A DNA stretch of 64,000 nucleotides from CAYVVD01 sp964454975 (GTDB lineage: Bacteria; Bacteroidota; Ignavibacteria; Kapaibacteriales; UBA2268). Positions 42,428-49,771 of the stretch are shown piece after piece. The position numbers were made by a program, and so were the translations under genes. Numbering within the stretch: position 1 is the first letter of the stretch; each line of letters begins with the position of its first letter. The stretch is from contig CAYVVD010000017.1 in the NCBI GenBank assembly GCA_964454975.1, forward strand, positions 11,449 to 75,448, read 5' to 3'. The notes under the pieces were generated by a model. The model ran no database searches and was not told the origin of the DNA. It saw only the letters and a program-made list of their open reading frames with translations.

Positions 42428-43270
42428 CTATTTTGACTTTCTGGATCTGATTATATATTTATCGTTTTCGTTTTTCTTCTTGCGGGTTTTGAGGCCCTTA
42501 GCATATTTACCCCATGGTGACCTCGGGTGCTGGCGTCCACCACCTGACTTCGAAGTACCTTCACCACCGCCCATCGGGTGGTCAATCGGGTTCATGGCCA
42601 TACCACGTGTCTGCGGCCTTTTGCCAAGCCAACGGTTACGTCCGGCTTTCCCCTTGAGTATATTTTCATGCTCGCTGTTGCTCACAGTTCCAAGCGTTGC
42701 ATAGCACCTGTTGAGTACAAGCCTGATTTCGCCAGAGGGCATTTTAAGCGTTGCATACTTCTCATCAGTTGCAACAAGCTGTATTGTAGTGCCGGCGCTG
42801 CGTGCTATTTGCCCGCCCTTGCCCGGCTTCAGTTCAACATTATGAACAAAAAGGCCGAGAGGGATTTTTTTCAGTGGCAGAGCGTTGCCTTCTTTGTACT
42901 CGGAAACATCCGGTCCGGAGATAATAGAATCGCCTACTTTCAGCTTATCGGGAGCAAGAATATATCGGTACTCGCCATCTTCATACTTCACCAGGGCTAT
43001 CCTGGCCGAGCGGTTAGGATCGTATTCGATTGTTTCTACATTTGCAGAGATACCATGTTTGTTTCTTTTGAAATCAATCATTCTGTATCTTCTCTTGTGC
43101 CCGCCTCCGCGATGCCTAGAAGTTATACGACCGGTGTTATTACGTCCGCCCGACTTTTTGAGTGAAGAGACAAGGGGCTTATATGGCTTGTCCGTTGTCA
43201 CTTCGTCAAAAGCGCTAACCGAGTAAAATCTCGTACCGGGTGTAATTGGTTTTAATGTTCTTAGTGCCAT
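42428..43270 (-). CDS. rplB: Ribosomal protein L2
   Basis: L2 supports the peptidyl-transferase centre and subunit joining. The 280-residue protein has KPYKPLVSSLKKSGGRNNTG, RHRGGGHKRRYRMIDFKRNK and, near the C-terminus, RGMAMNPIDHPMGGGEG with the conserved histidine. It lies between rplW and rpsS. Confidence 0.98.
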   Translation of the reverse strand: MALRTLKPITPGTRFYSVSAFDEVTTDKPYKPLVSSLKKSGGRNNTGRITSRHRGGGHKRRYRMIDFKRNKHGISANVETIEYDPNRSARIALVKYEDGEYRYILAPDKLKVGDSIISGPDVSEYKEGNALPLKKIPLGLFVHNVELKPGKGGQIARSAGTTIQLVATDEKYATLKMPSGEIRLVLNRCYATLGTVSNSEHENILKGKAGRNRWLGKRPQTRGMAMNPIDHPMGGGEGTSKSGGGRQHPRSPWGKYAKGLKTRKKKNENDKYIIRSRKSK

Positions 43271-43292
43271 TTTTAATACTTCAGATTAATTA

Positions 43293-43589
43293 TCAGCCTT
43301 CAGCTCCGGAGACCAATTCAATTGAGTGGCCTTCCTTCAATGTAATAAAAGCTTTTTTGCGTAACTTGGTTTTGCCAACCTGCAAACCTGCCTTTGTAAA
43401 CCTTTTTTTCACTTTACCTTTAATTCGTGCAGTACGAACATTGCTCACTTCTACTTCGAACATCTCTTCGACAGCAGCCTTTATCTGGAGCTTATTCGCA
43501 TTCGGGTCCACTTCAAAGACATACTGCCTGTGTTCGGACATGCTCATTGCTTTTTCAGTGATAACCGGTTTTTTTATTATATCGTACAT
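43293..43589 (-). CDS. rplW: Ribosomal protein L23
   Basis: L23 is the docking site for trigger factor and SRP at the tunnel exit. The 98-residue protein shows IIKKPVITEKAMSM at the start, FEVDPNANKLQIKAAVEEMF and VRTARIKGKVKKRF. These are typical. It lies between rplD and rplB. Confidence 0.96.
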   Translation of the reverse strand: MYDIIKKPVITEKAMSMSEHRQYVFEVDPNANKLQIKAAVEEMFEVEVSNVRTARIKGKVKKRFTKAGLQVGKTKLRKKAFITLKEGHSIELVSGAEG

Positions 43590-43603
43590 TTTGAATTACC
43601 GGG

Positions 43604-44230
43604 TTAATTAGCCAATGTTTGTTCAAGTTTCTCTATTGCGCCTTTGAAGAGCACTACTTTCTTATGATTTAGTATGTCGTATGTTGAAATCCTTCCGGCC
43701 GGCGAAACATTGAGCTTTTTGATATTTCTCGATGAAAAGTAAATCTTGTCATTGTTTTCCGGTAGAAGCAGCAATATTTTTTCGTTTTCGATCTGCAAGT
43801 TCTTCACAACATCGAACATATGTTTTGTTTTGAATTCTTCGAGGTTGAAGTCCTCGAGAACAATAATATTTTTCTCTGATGCCCTAAGCGAAAGAGCAGA
43901 TTTCTTGGCTAGCTTTTTCAGTTTTCTATTTAGCTTGACGCTGTAGCCGTGTGGCCTTGGCCCGTGGATGGCACCACCGCCAACCCACAAAGGCGACCTG
44001 GTCGAACCGGCTCTTGCTGTTCCGCGGCCTTTCTGGCGCCAGGGTTTCCGACCACCGCCTCTTACTTCTCCGCGTTCCTTGGCTTTATGAGTGCCCTGCC
44101 TTTTAGCGGCAAGGTGGGATAAAACAGCCAGGTGCATAACGTGCTCGTTAGGTTCGATAGCGAACACGTTGTCGGAGAGCTCAAGCTCGCCTGTTTTCCG
44201 GCCTTCTTTATTGAGGACTTCTACTAACAT
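43604..44230 (-). CDS. rplD: Ribosomal protein L4
   Basis: L4 reaches into the exit tunnel and in E. coli also represses its own operon. The 208-residue protein has RQGTHKAKERGEVRGGGRKP, the loop QKGRGTARAGSTRSPLWVGG, HGPRPHGYSVKLNRKLKKLA and the C-terminal DILNHKKVVLFKGAIEKLE. It lies between rplC and rplW. Confidence 0.97.
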   Translation of the reverse strand: MLVEVLNKEGRKTGELELSDNVFAIEPNEHVMHLAVLSHLAAKRQGTHKAKERGEVRGGGRKPWRQKGRGTARAGSTRSPLWVGGGAIHGPRPHGYSVKLNRKLKKLAKKSALSLRASEKNIIVLEDFNLEEFKTKHMFDVVKNLQIENEKILLLLPENNDKIYFSSRNIKKLNVSPAGRISTYDILNHKKVVLFKGAIEKLEQTLAN

Positions 44231-44238
44231 ATTAAGAC

Positions 44239-44862
44239 CTATTGCCTGATTATTTCAACATAAGAGTTATCCGGACCGGGCACACTGCCCATAATAAGTA
44301 GCAGATTCCTGTCCGTGATAATATCTACAACCTGCAGATTCCTGGTTGTCACCCGTTTTCCGCCCATTCTGCCTGCCATTTTGAGACCTTTCATAACCCT
44401 TGACGGGTATGAAGACTGCCCGATAGATCCGGGGTGCCTTTGGCGGTCTGACTGGCCGTGGCTTGACATCCCTACACCACCGAAATTGTGTCTTTTAACA
44501 ACGCCCTGAAAGCCGCGTCCCTTGGAGCTTCCCGATACATGAACCCTGTCTCCTGACTTAAATTGTTCAACAGTAAGCTCTTCTCCAACCTCTTTGTCCA
44601 CGTTCAGTTCCCTGAACTCTTTCAACAACCTCCGCGGCTTTACTCCGGCTTTTTCAAACTGGCCTTTCAGGGGCTTAATTACATTTCGCTCGGGCATTTC
44701 ATTAAATCCAATCTGGATAGCAGAATAGCCGTCGCGTTCTTTAGTCCTTTTCAAGACAATCGGGCATGGTCCTGCTTCTATTACAGTGCAGGCAATATGA
44801 GTGCCCCTGCCTGTGTAGATGCTTGTCATTCCGAGTTTTTTACCTAAAATAGCTGCTTTCAT
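44239..44862 (-). CDS. rplC: Ribosomal protein L3
   Basis: L3 binds near the 3' end of 23S rRNA and reaches the peptidyl-transferase centre. The 207-residue protein starts MKAAILGKKLGMTSIYTGRG and contains GDRVHVSGSSKGRGFQGVVK, HGQSDRQRHPGSIGQSSYPS and GRMGGKRVTTRNLQV. The ATG at 44862 has AAGGAG in the right place; a frame open upstream runs into rpsJ. It lies between rpsJ and rplD. Confidence 0.97.
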   Translation of the reverse strand: MKAAILGKKLGMTSIYTGRGTHIACTVIEAGPCPIVLKRTKERDGYSAIQIGFNEMPERNVIKPLKGQFEKAGVKPRRLLKEFRELNVDKEVGEELTVEQFKSGDRVHVSGSSKGRGFQGVVKRHNFGGVGMSSHGQSDRQRHPGSIGQSSYPSRVMKGLKMAGRMGGKRVTTRNLQVVDIITDRNLLLIMGSVPGPDNSYVEIIRQ

Positions 44863-44872
44863 TTTCAACTCC

Positions 44873-45181
44873 TTAGCCTTTAACCTCAACATCTACCCCT
44901 GCGGGCAGTTCAAGGCGCATCAATGCATCAATTGTCTTCTGAGTCGAGCTGAATATATCAATCAACCTCTTATGAATTCTCGCTTCGAACTGTTCACGCG
45001 ACTTCTTGTCAACGTGGGGCGAACGGTTAACGGTGTAAACCGACCTGCGTGTCGGCAGGGGAATAGGACCGGAAACCATTGCGCCGGTTTGTTTTACGGT
45101 GCGTACAATCCTCTCGCCCGATTTGTCAATCAGGTTATGGTCGTAAGACTTCAGCTTTATTCTTATTCTCTGTGTTGCCAC
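44873..45181 (-). CDS. rpsJ: Ribosomal protein S10
   Basis: S10 works in the 30S head and, as NusE, in antitermination with NusB and NusG. The 102-residue protein reads QRIRIKLKSYDHNLIDKSGE, then VSGPIPLPTRRSVYTVNRSP and HVDKKSREQFEARIHKR. The length is typical. It lies 37 bases after tuf and starts the S10 operon. Confidence 0.97.
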   Translation of the reverse strand: MATQRIRIKLKSYDHNLIDKSGERIVRTVKQTGAMVSGPIPLPTRRSVYTVNRSPHVDKKSREQFEARIHKRLIDIFSSTQKTIDALMRLELPAGVDVEVKG

Positions 45182-45218
45182 TGCAACTTCCCTAATTTAT
45201 AACTATAACAGTATCTGC

Positions 45219-46427
45219 TTATTCAATCACTTTAGTTACAACGCCGGCGCCTACTGTACGTCCACCCTCGCGAATAGCGAATCGGAGGCCTTCTTCCATA
45301 GCAACCGGAGTGATTAGTTCAATATTAATAGCATCCAGGTTGTCCCCGGGCATAACCATTTCCACGCCGTCGGGCAGCGTTAGAGAACCTGTCACGTCAG
45401 TTGTACGGAAGTAAAACTGGGGGCGGTATCCGCTGAAGAATGGTGTGTGGCGTCCGCCTTCTTCTTTCTTCAACACGTAAACCTGTGCTGTAAACTTATG
45501 GTGCGGTGTAATTGAACCTGGTTTTGCGATAACCATTCCGCGTTCTAATTCTTTTTTATCAACACCCCTGAGAAGGAGGCCTACGTTGTCGCCTGCCTGG
45601 CCTTCATCAAGAAGTTTACGGAACATTTCAACGCCTGTACATATTGTTTTCTTCTGGAGGCCGAAACCTACGATTTCGACTTCGTCGTTAACGTGGACGA
45701 TACCCCTTTCAATACGTCCTGTGCCTACAGTTCCGCGGCCTGTGATTGAGAATACGTCCTCAACCGGCATAAGGAACGGGCGGTCAATATCCCTTTCGGG
45801 AGTCGGGATATAATTGTCAACGGCATCCATAAGCTCAAAGATACAATTCATCCTTGGATCATCGGGAGTGGCATCAGCGCTTGCTCCGGCGTCAAGCGCC
45901 TGGAGAGCGGAACCTTTGATGATCGGAATATCATCGCCAGGGAAATTGTAAGAGCTAAGAAGCTCACGAAGTTCCATTTCGACGAGTTCAAGGAGTTCTT
46001 CGTCGGCGATGTCAACTTTATTCATAAAAACAACTATACGGGGAACGCCAACCTGACGAGCAAGGAGAATATGCTCGCGTGTTTGCGGCATAGGGCCGTC
46101 AGTGGCAGCACATACAAGGATAGCGCCGTCCATTTGTGCAGCGCCGGTAATCATATTTTTGATATAATCGGCGTGGCCGGGGCAATCTACGTGTGCATAG
46201 TGACGGTTTGCGGTTTGATATTCGACGTGAGCAGTGGCGATGGTTATACCACGTGCCTTTTCTTCGGGAGCGTTGTCAATTGAATCGAACGAACGTATAT
46301 CCGAAAGGCCTTTCTTTGCCAGCGCCATTGTAATGGCGGCGGTAAGTGTAGTTTTACCATGGTCAACGTGACCAATTGTTCCCACATTCACGTGCGGCTT
46401 GGAACGATCGAATTTCTCCTTAGCCAT
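45219..46427 (-). CDS. tuf: Elongation factor Tu
   Basis: EF-Tu delivers aminoacyl-tRNA to the ribosome. The 402-residue protein has G1 GHVDHGKTTL, switch I ending KARGITI, DCPGHADY, and NKVD for guanine binding, then domains 2 and 3 (EDVFSITGRGTVGTGRIERG, and the closing FAIREGGRTVGAGVVTKV). GTPase residues all appear intact, including the catalytic His in PGHAD. It lies 65 bases after the EF-G gene. This is the only tuf in the window. Confidence 0.98.
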   Translation of the reverse strand: MAKEKFDRSKPHVNVGTIGHVDHGKTTLTAAITMALAKKGLSDIRSFDSIDNAPEEKARGITIATAHVEYQTANRHYAHVDCPGHADYIKNMITGAAQMDGAILVCAATDGPMPQTREHILLARQVGVPRIVVFMNKVDIADEELLELVEMELRELLSSYNFPGDDIPIIKGSALQALDAGASADATPDDPRMNCIFELMDAVDNYIPTPERDIDRPFLMPVEDVFSITGRGTVGTGRIERGIVHVNDEVEIVGFGLQKKTICTGVEMFRKLLDEGQAGDNVGLLLRGVDKKELERGMVIAKPGSITPHHKFTAQVYVLKKEEGGRHTPFFSGYRPQFYFRTTDVTGSLTLPDGVEMVMPGDNLDAINIELITPVAMEEGLRFAIREGGRTVGAGVVTKVIE

Positions 46428-46492
46428 TTGAAGCTCCTTAAATCCTAATTAAAATTAATTTATAAATACAATGAATTATCCGGTTTATGGCA

Positions 46493-48550
46493 TTAGTACA
46501 GCCGCTCTTTTACCTGAGCGGGTTCATAATGCGAGAAGACCATAGTGTAACTTGCTCTGCCCTGGCTAACGGAACGAAGTTTCGTAACGTAGCCGAACAT
46601 CTCTGACAAGGGAGCGGTACTTTTAACAACCTGCATAGGGCCGCGCTGGTCAATACCCTCAATCCTGCCTCTGCGCGCATTCAGGTCGGCTATCACATCG
46701 CCTACATATTCTTCCGGCGATACAACTTCGACCTCGAAAAACGGTTCGAGCAAGACGGGTGATGCTTTGCGGCAGGCATCTTTAATTGCAATGGTAGCGG
46801 CAATCTGGCTGCCGAGTTCCGTTGTTTTCTCGGTATCGTAATCTACATTGATGATATTGACATCAACATCAATCATGGGATAGCCGAGCGGGCCTATCTG
46901 CAAAGCGTCGCGAACCCCCTTTTCGATTGCTGAAATAAGTACTTTCGGCAATAAGGAGTCGTCAATCGTCCTCTGAATTGTAATCCCTTGTCCGCGGCCT
47001 GCCGGGCTAATATCTACTGTAACTTCACCATACTGCGGTTTTCCTGCAGCCTGCTTTTCAAATACCCCATTCTGTTTTACCCTTTCGCCAAGGGTCTCCC
47101 TGTAGGCAACCTGTGGTTTTCCAACCTTAACCGGCAATTTGAACTCCCGCTTAAGCCGGTCTGTGATTATCTCGAGATGAAGTTCGCCGACACCGCTTAT
47201 TATAGTCTGCCCGCTTTCCTCGTCCAGATTATATTTGAACGTAGGGTCTTCCTCAACCAGCTTTTCAAGTGTTTCCTCAAGTTTGGCCTGGTCAGCGAGT
47301 GTTTTAGCTTCTATCGCCTGGTTTATCACAGGTTCTGCAAACCTTATCTTATCATAAATGACAGGATGTTTCTGGTCGCAAAGCGTATCGCCAGTGAGTG
47401 TAAACCTGAGGTTGGGGACAGCTACGATATCTCCCGCGAAGGCTTCCTTGATTTCCTCTCTTTTGTTAGAGAACATCTTCAGGATTTTCAGAATTTTCTC
47501 TTTTTTTCCGGCTGATGAATTCTGCACAGAACCACCTACCTTAAGAGAGCCTGAGTAAATCCTGACGAAAGTTACTCTGCCGACAAATGGGTCGGTAAGC
47601 ACTTTGAATGCAAGCCCGGAAAATGGTTCGTTGTCATCGGGGTTCCTGGTCAGTTTCTTTTCTAAATCCTCTACATCGAATCCCGGCATATACTTAATCT
47701 CGAGCGGGGATGGCAAGTAGTCAATAACTGCATCTAAGAGGGGCTGCACACCGATGTTCTTCAATGAAGAACCGCAAAAGACGGGGTTAAGCTTCAGGCT
47801 GATAACACCGCTCCGGAGGCCTTTTACAATTTCCTCCTCGCTTAAATCGCCTTCTTCGAGGTATTTCTCGAGTAGCACGTCGTCGCATTCGGCTGCCGAT
47901 TCTACCATTTTCGACCTGTAACTTTCTGCTGTTTCGAGCATGTCGTCGGGTATATTACCTTCTTCAAACTCAAAGCCGAAAGATTCAGGGTCAAAGTAGA
48001 GCGCCTTCATTTTAATCAAATCAATGATTCCTTTGAAAGTATCTTCAGCTCCAATAGGAATCATAACTGCAACCGGGTTTGCTCCAAGCCTTTTTCTCAT
48101 GGATTCAAGGGCGTTTTCGAAGTTCGCACCGAGGCGATCCATTTTATTTACAAAAGCTATTCGCGGCACATTGTACATATCAGCCTGGTGCCAGACTGTT
48201 TCAGATTGCGGCTCTACCCCGCCCACTCCGCAGAACAGGGCTATCGCCCCGTCAAGCACTCTGAGTGAACGCTGTACTTCCGCTGTGAAGTCAACGTGTC
48301 CCGGTGTGTCAATTATGTTGATTTGATGGCCTTTCCATGTGCAGGGAGTAGCGGCAGAGGTAATTGTTATTCCTCTTTCCCTTTCCTGCTCCATGTAATC
48401 CATAAATGCAGTCCCTGAGTCAACCTCGCCGAGCTTGTGAAGATAGCCCGAGTAAAAGAGCATCCTCTCGGTAGTAGTTGTCTTACCGGCATCAATGTGA
48501 GCCATAATGCCGATATTTCTTAGATTCGATATGGGGACTGACCGCGGCAT
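46493..48550 (-). CDS. fusA: Elongation factor G, str-operon copy (EF-G2/spdEFG2-like)
   Basis: This 685-residue GTPase sits at the classical fusA position between rpsG and tuf. It has five EF-G domains: G1 AHIDAGKTTT, ERERGITIT, DTPGHVDF, NKMD, and domain IV to V ending RASYTMVFSHYEP. Two places differ from canonical EF-G: QAAGKPQYGEV in domain IV, where SGGRGQYG is usual, and YDTEKTTELGSQIAATIA, where H-D-V-D-S-S-E-L is usual. Such changes are known from EF-G2-type factors that recycle ribosomes rather than translocate. With the other EF-G (49772-51862) of mitochondrial EFG1 type nearby, a split of roles is likely, but unproven. Confidence 0.85.
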   Translation of the reverse strand: MPRSVPISNLRNIGIMAHIDAGKTTTTERMLFYSGYLHKLGEVDSGTAFMDYMEQERERGITITSAATPCTWKGHQINIIDTPGHVDFTAEVQRSLRVLDGAIALFCGVGGVEPQSETVWHQADMYNVPRIAFVNKMDRLGANFENALESMRKRLGANPVAVMIPIGAEDTFKGIIDLIKMKALYFDPESFGFEFEEGNIPDDMLETAESYRSKMVESAAECDDVLLEKYLEEGDLSEEEIVKGLRSGVISLKLNPVFCGSSLKNIGVQPLLDAVIDYLPSPLEIKYMPGFDVEDLEKKLTRNPDDNEPFSGLAFKVLTDPFVGRVTFVRIYSGSLKVGGSVQNSSAGKKEKILKILKMFSNKREEIKEAFAGDIVAVPNLRFTLTGDTLCDQKHPVIYDKIRFAEPVINQAIEAKTLADQAKLEETLEKLVEEDPTFKYNLDEESGQTIISGVGELHLEIITDRLKREFKLPVKVGKPQVAYRETLGERVKQNGVFEKQAAGKPQYGEVTVDISPAGRGQGITIQRTIDDSLLPKVLISAIEKGVRDALQIGPLGYPMIDVDVNIINVDYDTEKTTELGSQIAATIAIKDACRKASPVLLEPFFEVEVVSPEEYVGDVIADLNARRGRIEGIDQRGPMQVVKSTAPLSEMFGYVTKLRSVSQGRASYTMVFSHYEPAQVKERLY

Positions 48551-48596
48551 AATTACACTGTCAGAATCTTCTGTTTACAAAGAACTATGAAATCTA

Positions 48597-49064
48597 TTAC
48601 CACTTGAAATGGGCAAAGGCTTTGTTTGCTTCGGCCATTCTGTGAGTATCTTCTTTTTTCTTGACGCTGGAACCTTCGTTCTTGGCAGCAGCCATAAGCT
48701 CGTTAGCAAGCTTCTGTGCCATTGTTTTGTCGCGCCTTTGTTTTGAGTAAGTTTTTATCCATCTTATTGCAAGAGCAAGCCTCCTGTCCTCGCGCACTTC
48801 AACCGGCACCTGGTATGTTGCGCCTCCAACCCTTCTCGACCTTACTTCGAGAACAGGCATTACATTCTGTAGCGCTTTTTTAAACACACCCAGCGGCTCT
48901 TCTTGTGTCTTGTCCTGGATAATTTCCAACGCACCGTAAAGAATCTTCCTTGAAGAGTTCTTCTTACCATCCAGCATCAGCTTGTTGATGAAGCGCGAAA
49001 GAGTAACATCCCTGAATTTTGGGTCAGGAACGATGAATCTTTTTTCTGCTCTTTTCTTTCTCAT
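48597..49064 (-). CDS. rpsG: Ribosomal protein S7
   Basis: S7 nucleates the 30S head and represses the str operon in E. coli. The 155-residue protein shows MRKKRAEKRFIVPDPKFRDV, SRFINKLMLDGKKNSSRKIL, VRSRRVGGATYQVPVEV and RMAEANKAFAHFKW at the end. It lies between rpsL (10 bases) and the EF-G gene (46 bases). Confidence 0.97.
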   Translation of the reverse strand: MRKKRAEKRFIVPDPKFRDVTLSRFINKLMLDGKKNSSRKILYGALEIIQDKTQEEPLGVFKKALQNVMPVLEVRSRRVGGATYQVPVEVREDRRLALAIRWIKTYSKQRRDKTMAQKLANELMAAAKNEGSSVKKKEDTHRMAEANKAFAHFKW

Positions 49065-49074
49065 AACTATTTAC

Positions 49075-49449
49075 TTATTTTTTTGGCCTTTTTGAACCAT
49101 ACTTGGAACGGCCCTGGTTCCTGCCTTCAACACCCTGAGTATCTGCCGTGCCACGGATAATGTGGTAGCGGACACCGGGGAGGTCTTTAACCCTTCCGCC
49201 CCTGATATAAACAATCGAGTGCTCCTGCAGGTTATGTCCTTCGCCGGGTATATAAGCCGTTACCTCGAGCCCGCTTGTAAGCCTTACACGAGCTACCTTC
49301 CTCAGTGCCGAATTTGGCTTCTTAGGTGTAGTTGTATAAACCCTTGTACAAACTCCACGCCTCTGTGGCGATGACTTTAAAGCTGGCGAATTGCTTTTTT
49401 TCGTCTGCTGTTTACGTCCTTTCCGTATTAACTGGCTTATCGTCGGCAC
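49075..49449 (-). CDS. rpsL: Ribosomal protein S12
   Basis: S12 monitors decoding at the A site. The 124-residue protein starts at a GTG (valine codon read as Met): PTISQLIRKGRKQQTKKSNS. It carries TTPKKPNSALRKVARVRLTS with the streptomycin-sensitive lysine, GEGHNLQEHSIVYIRGGRVKD and LPGVRYHIIRGTADTQGV. GGAG lies about nine bases before the GTG. It is the first gene of the str operon; the region upstream (49450-49771) should hold its promoter. Confidence 0.97.
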   Translation of the reverse strand: MPTISQLIRKGRKQQTKKSNSPALKSSPQRRGVCTRVYTTTPKKPNSALRKVARVRLTSGLEVTAYIPGEGHNLQEHSIVYIRGGRVKDLPGVRYHIIRGTADTQGVEGRNQGRSKYGSKRPKK

Positions 49450-49471
49450 TCAAAAAACTCCAATGTAAAGA

Positions 49472-49479
49472 CAAATATC
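49472..49479 (-). promoter_or_regulatory. Candidate -7 promoter box for rpsL
   Basis: On the minus strand GATATTTG matches TAnnTTTG except for the first base, and TTTG lies about 22 bases upstream as a -33 element. The box is 23 bases before the rpsL start codon. The inverted repeat TTTGTAA/TTACAAA (49487-49505) lies between the two elements, so a regulator could act here. Confidence 0.4.
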
Positions 49480-49704
49480 ACTACAATTTGTAAAGAGCTT
49501 ACAAAAATAGGGAATGGGAAATTAATAACCAAGAATAAATTGAATTATTTAGAAATTATTTCCCTAATTAAACGAGAAAGCAATAACGATGAAATGCAGG
49601 ATAAAGTATAATGTTATTTATGCCTGTTGAAACTTTGGCTGCAAGCATTGGTGCTGGAAAGAATAATGGGGGAAAAATCGTAGAACCCTTCGGCCGTGAA
49701 ATTA

Positions 49705-49739
49705 AAGATGTACTCCACTTTGGGAGTGGAGTACATCTT
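49705..49739 (-). terminator. 15-bp perfect hairpin after the mt-type EF-G gene
   Basis: AAGATGTACTCCACT pairs fully with AGTGGAGTACATCTT over a 5-base loop, starting 33 bases after the EF-G stop. The T-run that follows on the minus strand is short (TTTAATTT), so termination may be partial. It is the longest perfect stem seen in the supercluster. Confidence 0.55.
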
Positions 49740-49771
49740 ATTATCATATAATGCCATTCTGTACCCGGTAC

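Larger units (their letters stand above)
49450..49771. other. 322-base spacer between the mt-type EF-G and rpsL
   Basis: No gene is seen in this AT-rich spacer. It contains a 15-bp perfect hairpin near the EF-G stop (49705-49739), an inverted repeat TTTGTAA/TTACAAA (49487-49505) and a near-consensus promoter box for rpsL (49472-49479). Confidence 0.6.

Noticed and set aside
44863..44892. Ten extra residues at the start of L3
   Set aside because: They overlap rpsJ, and the ATG at 44862 has a good ribosome binding site and the standard L3 start.
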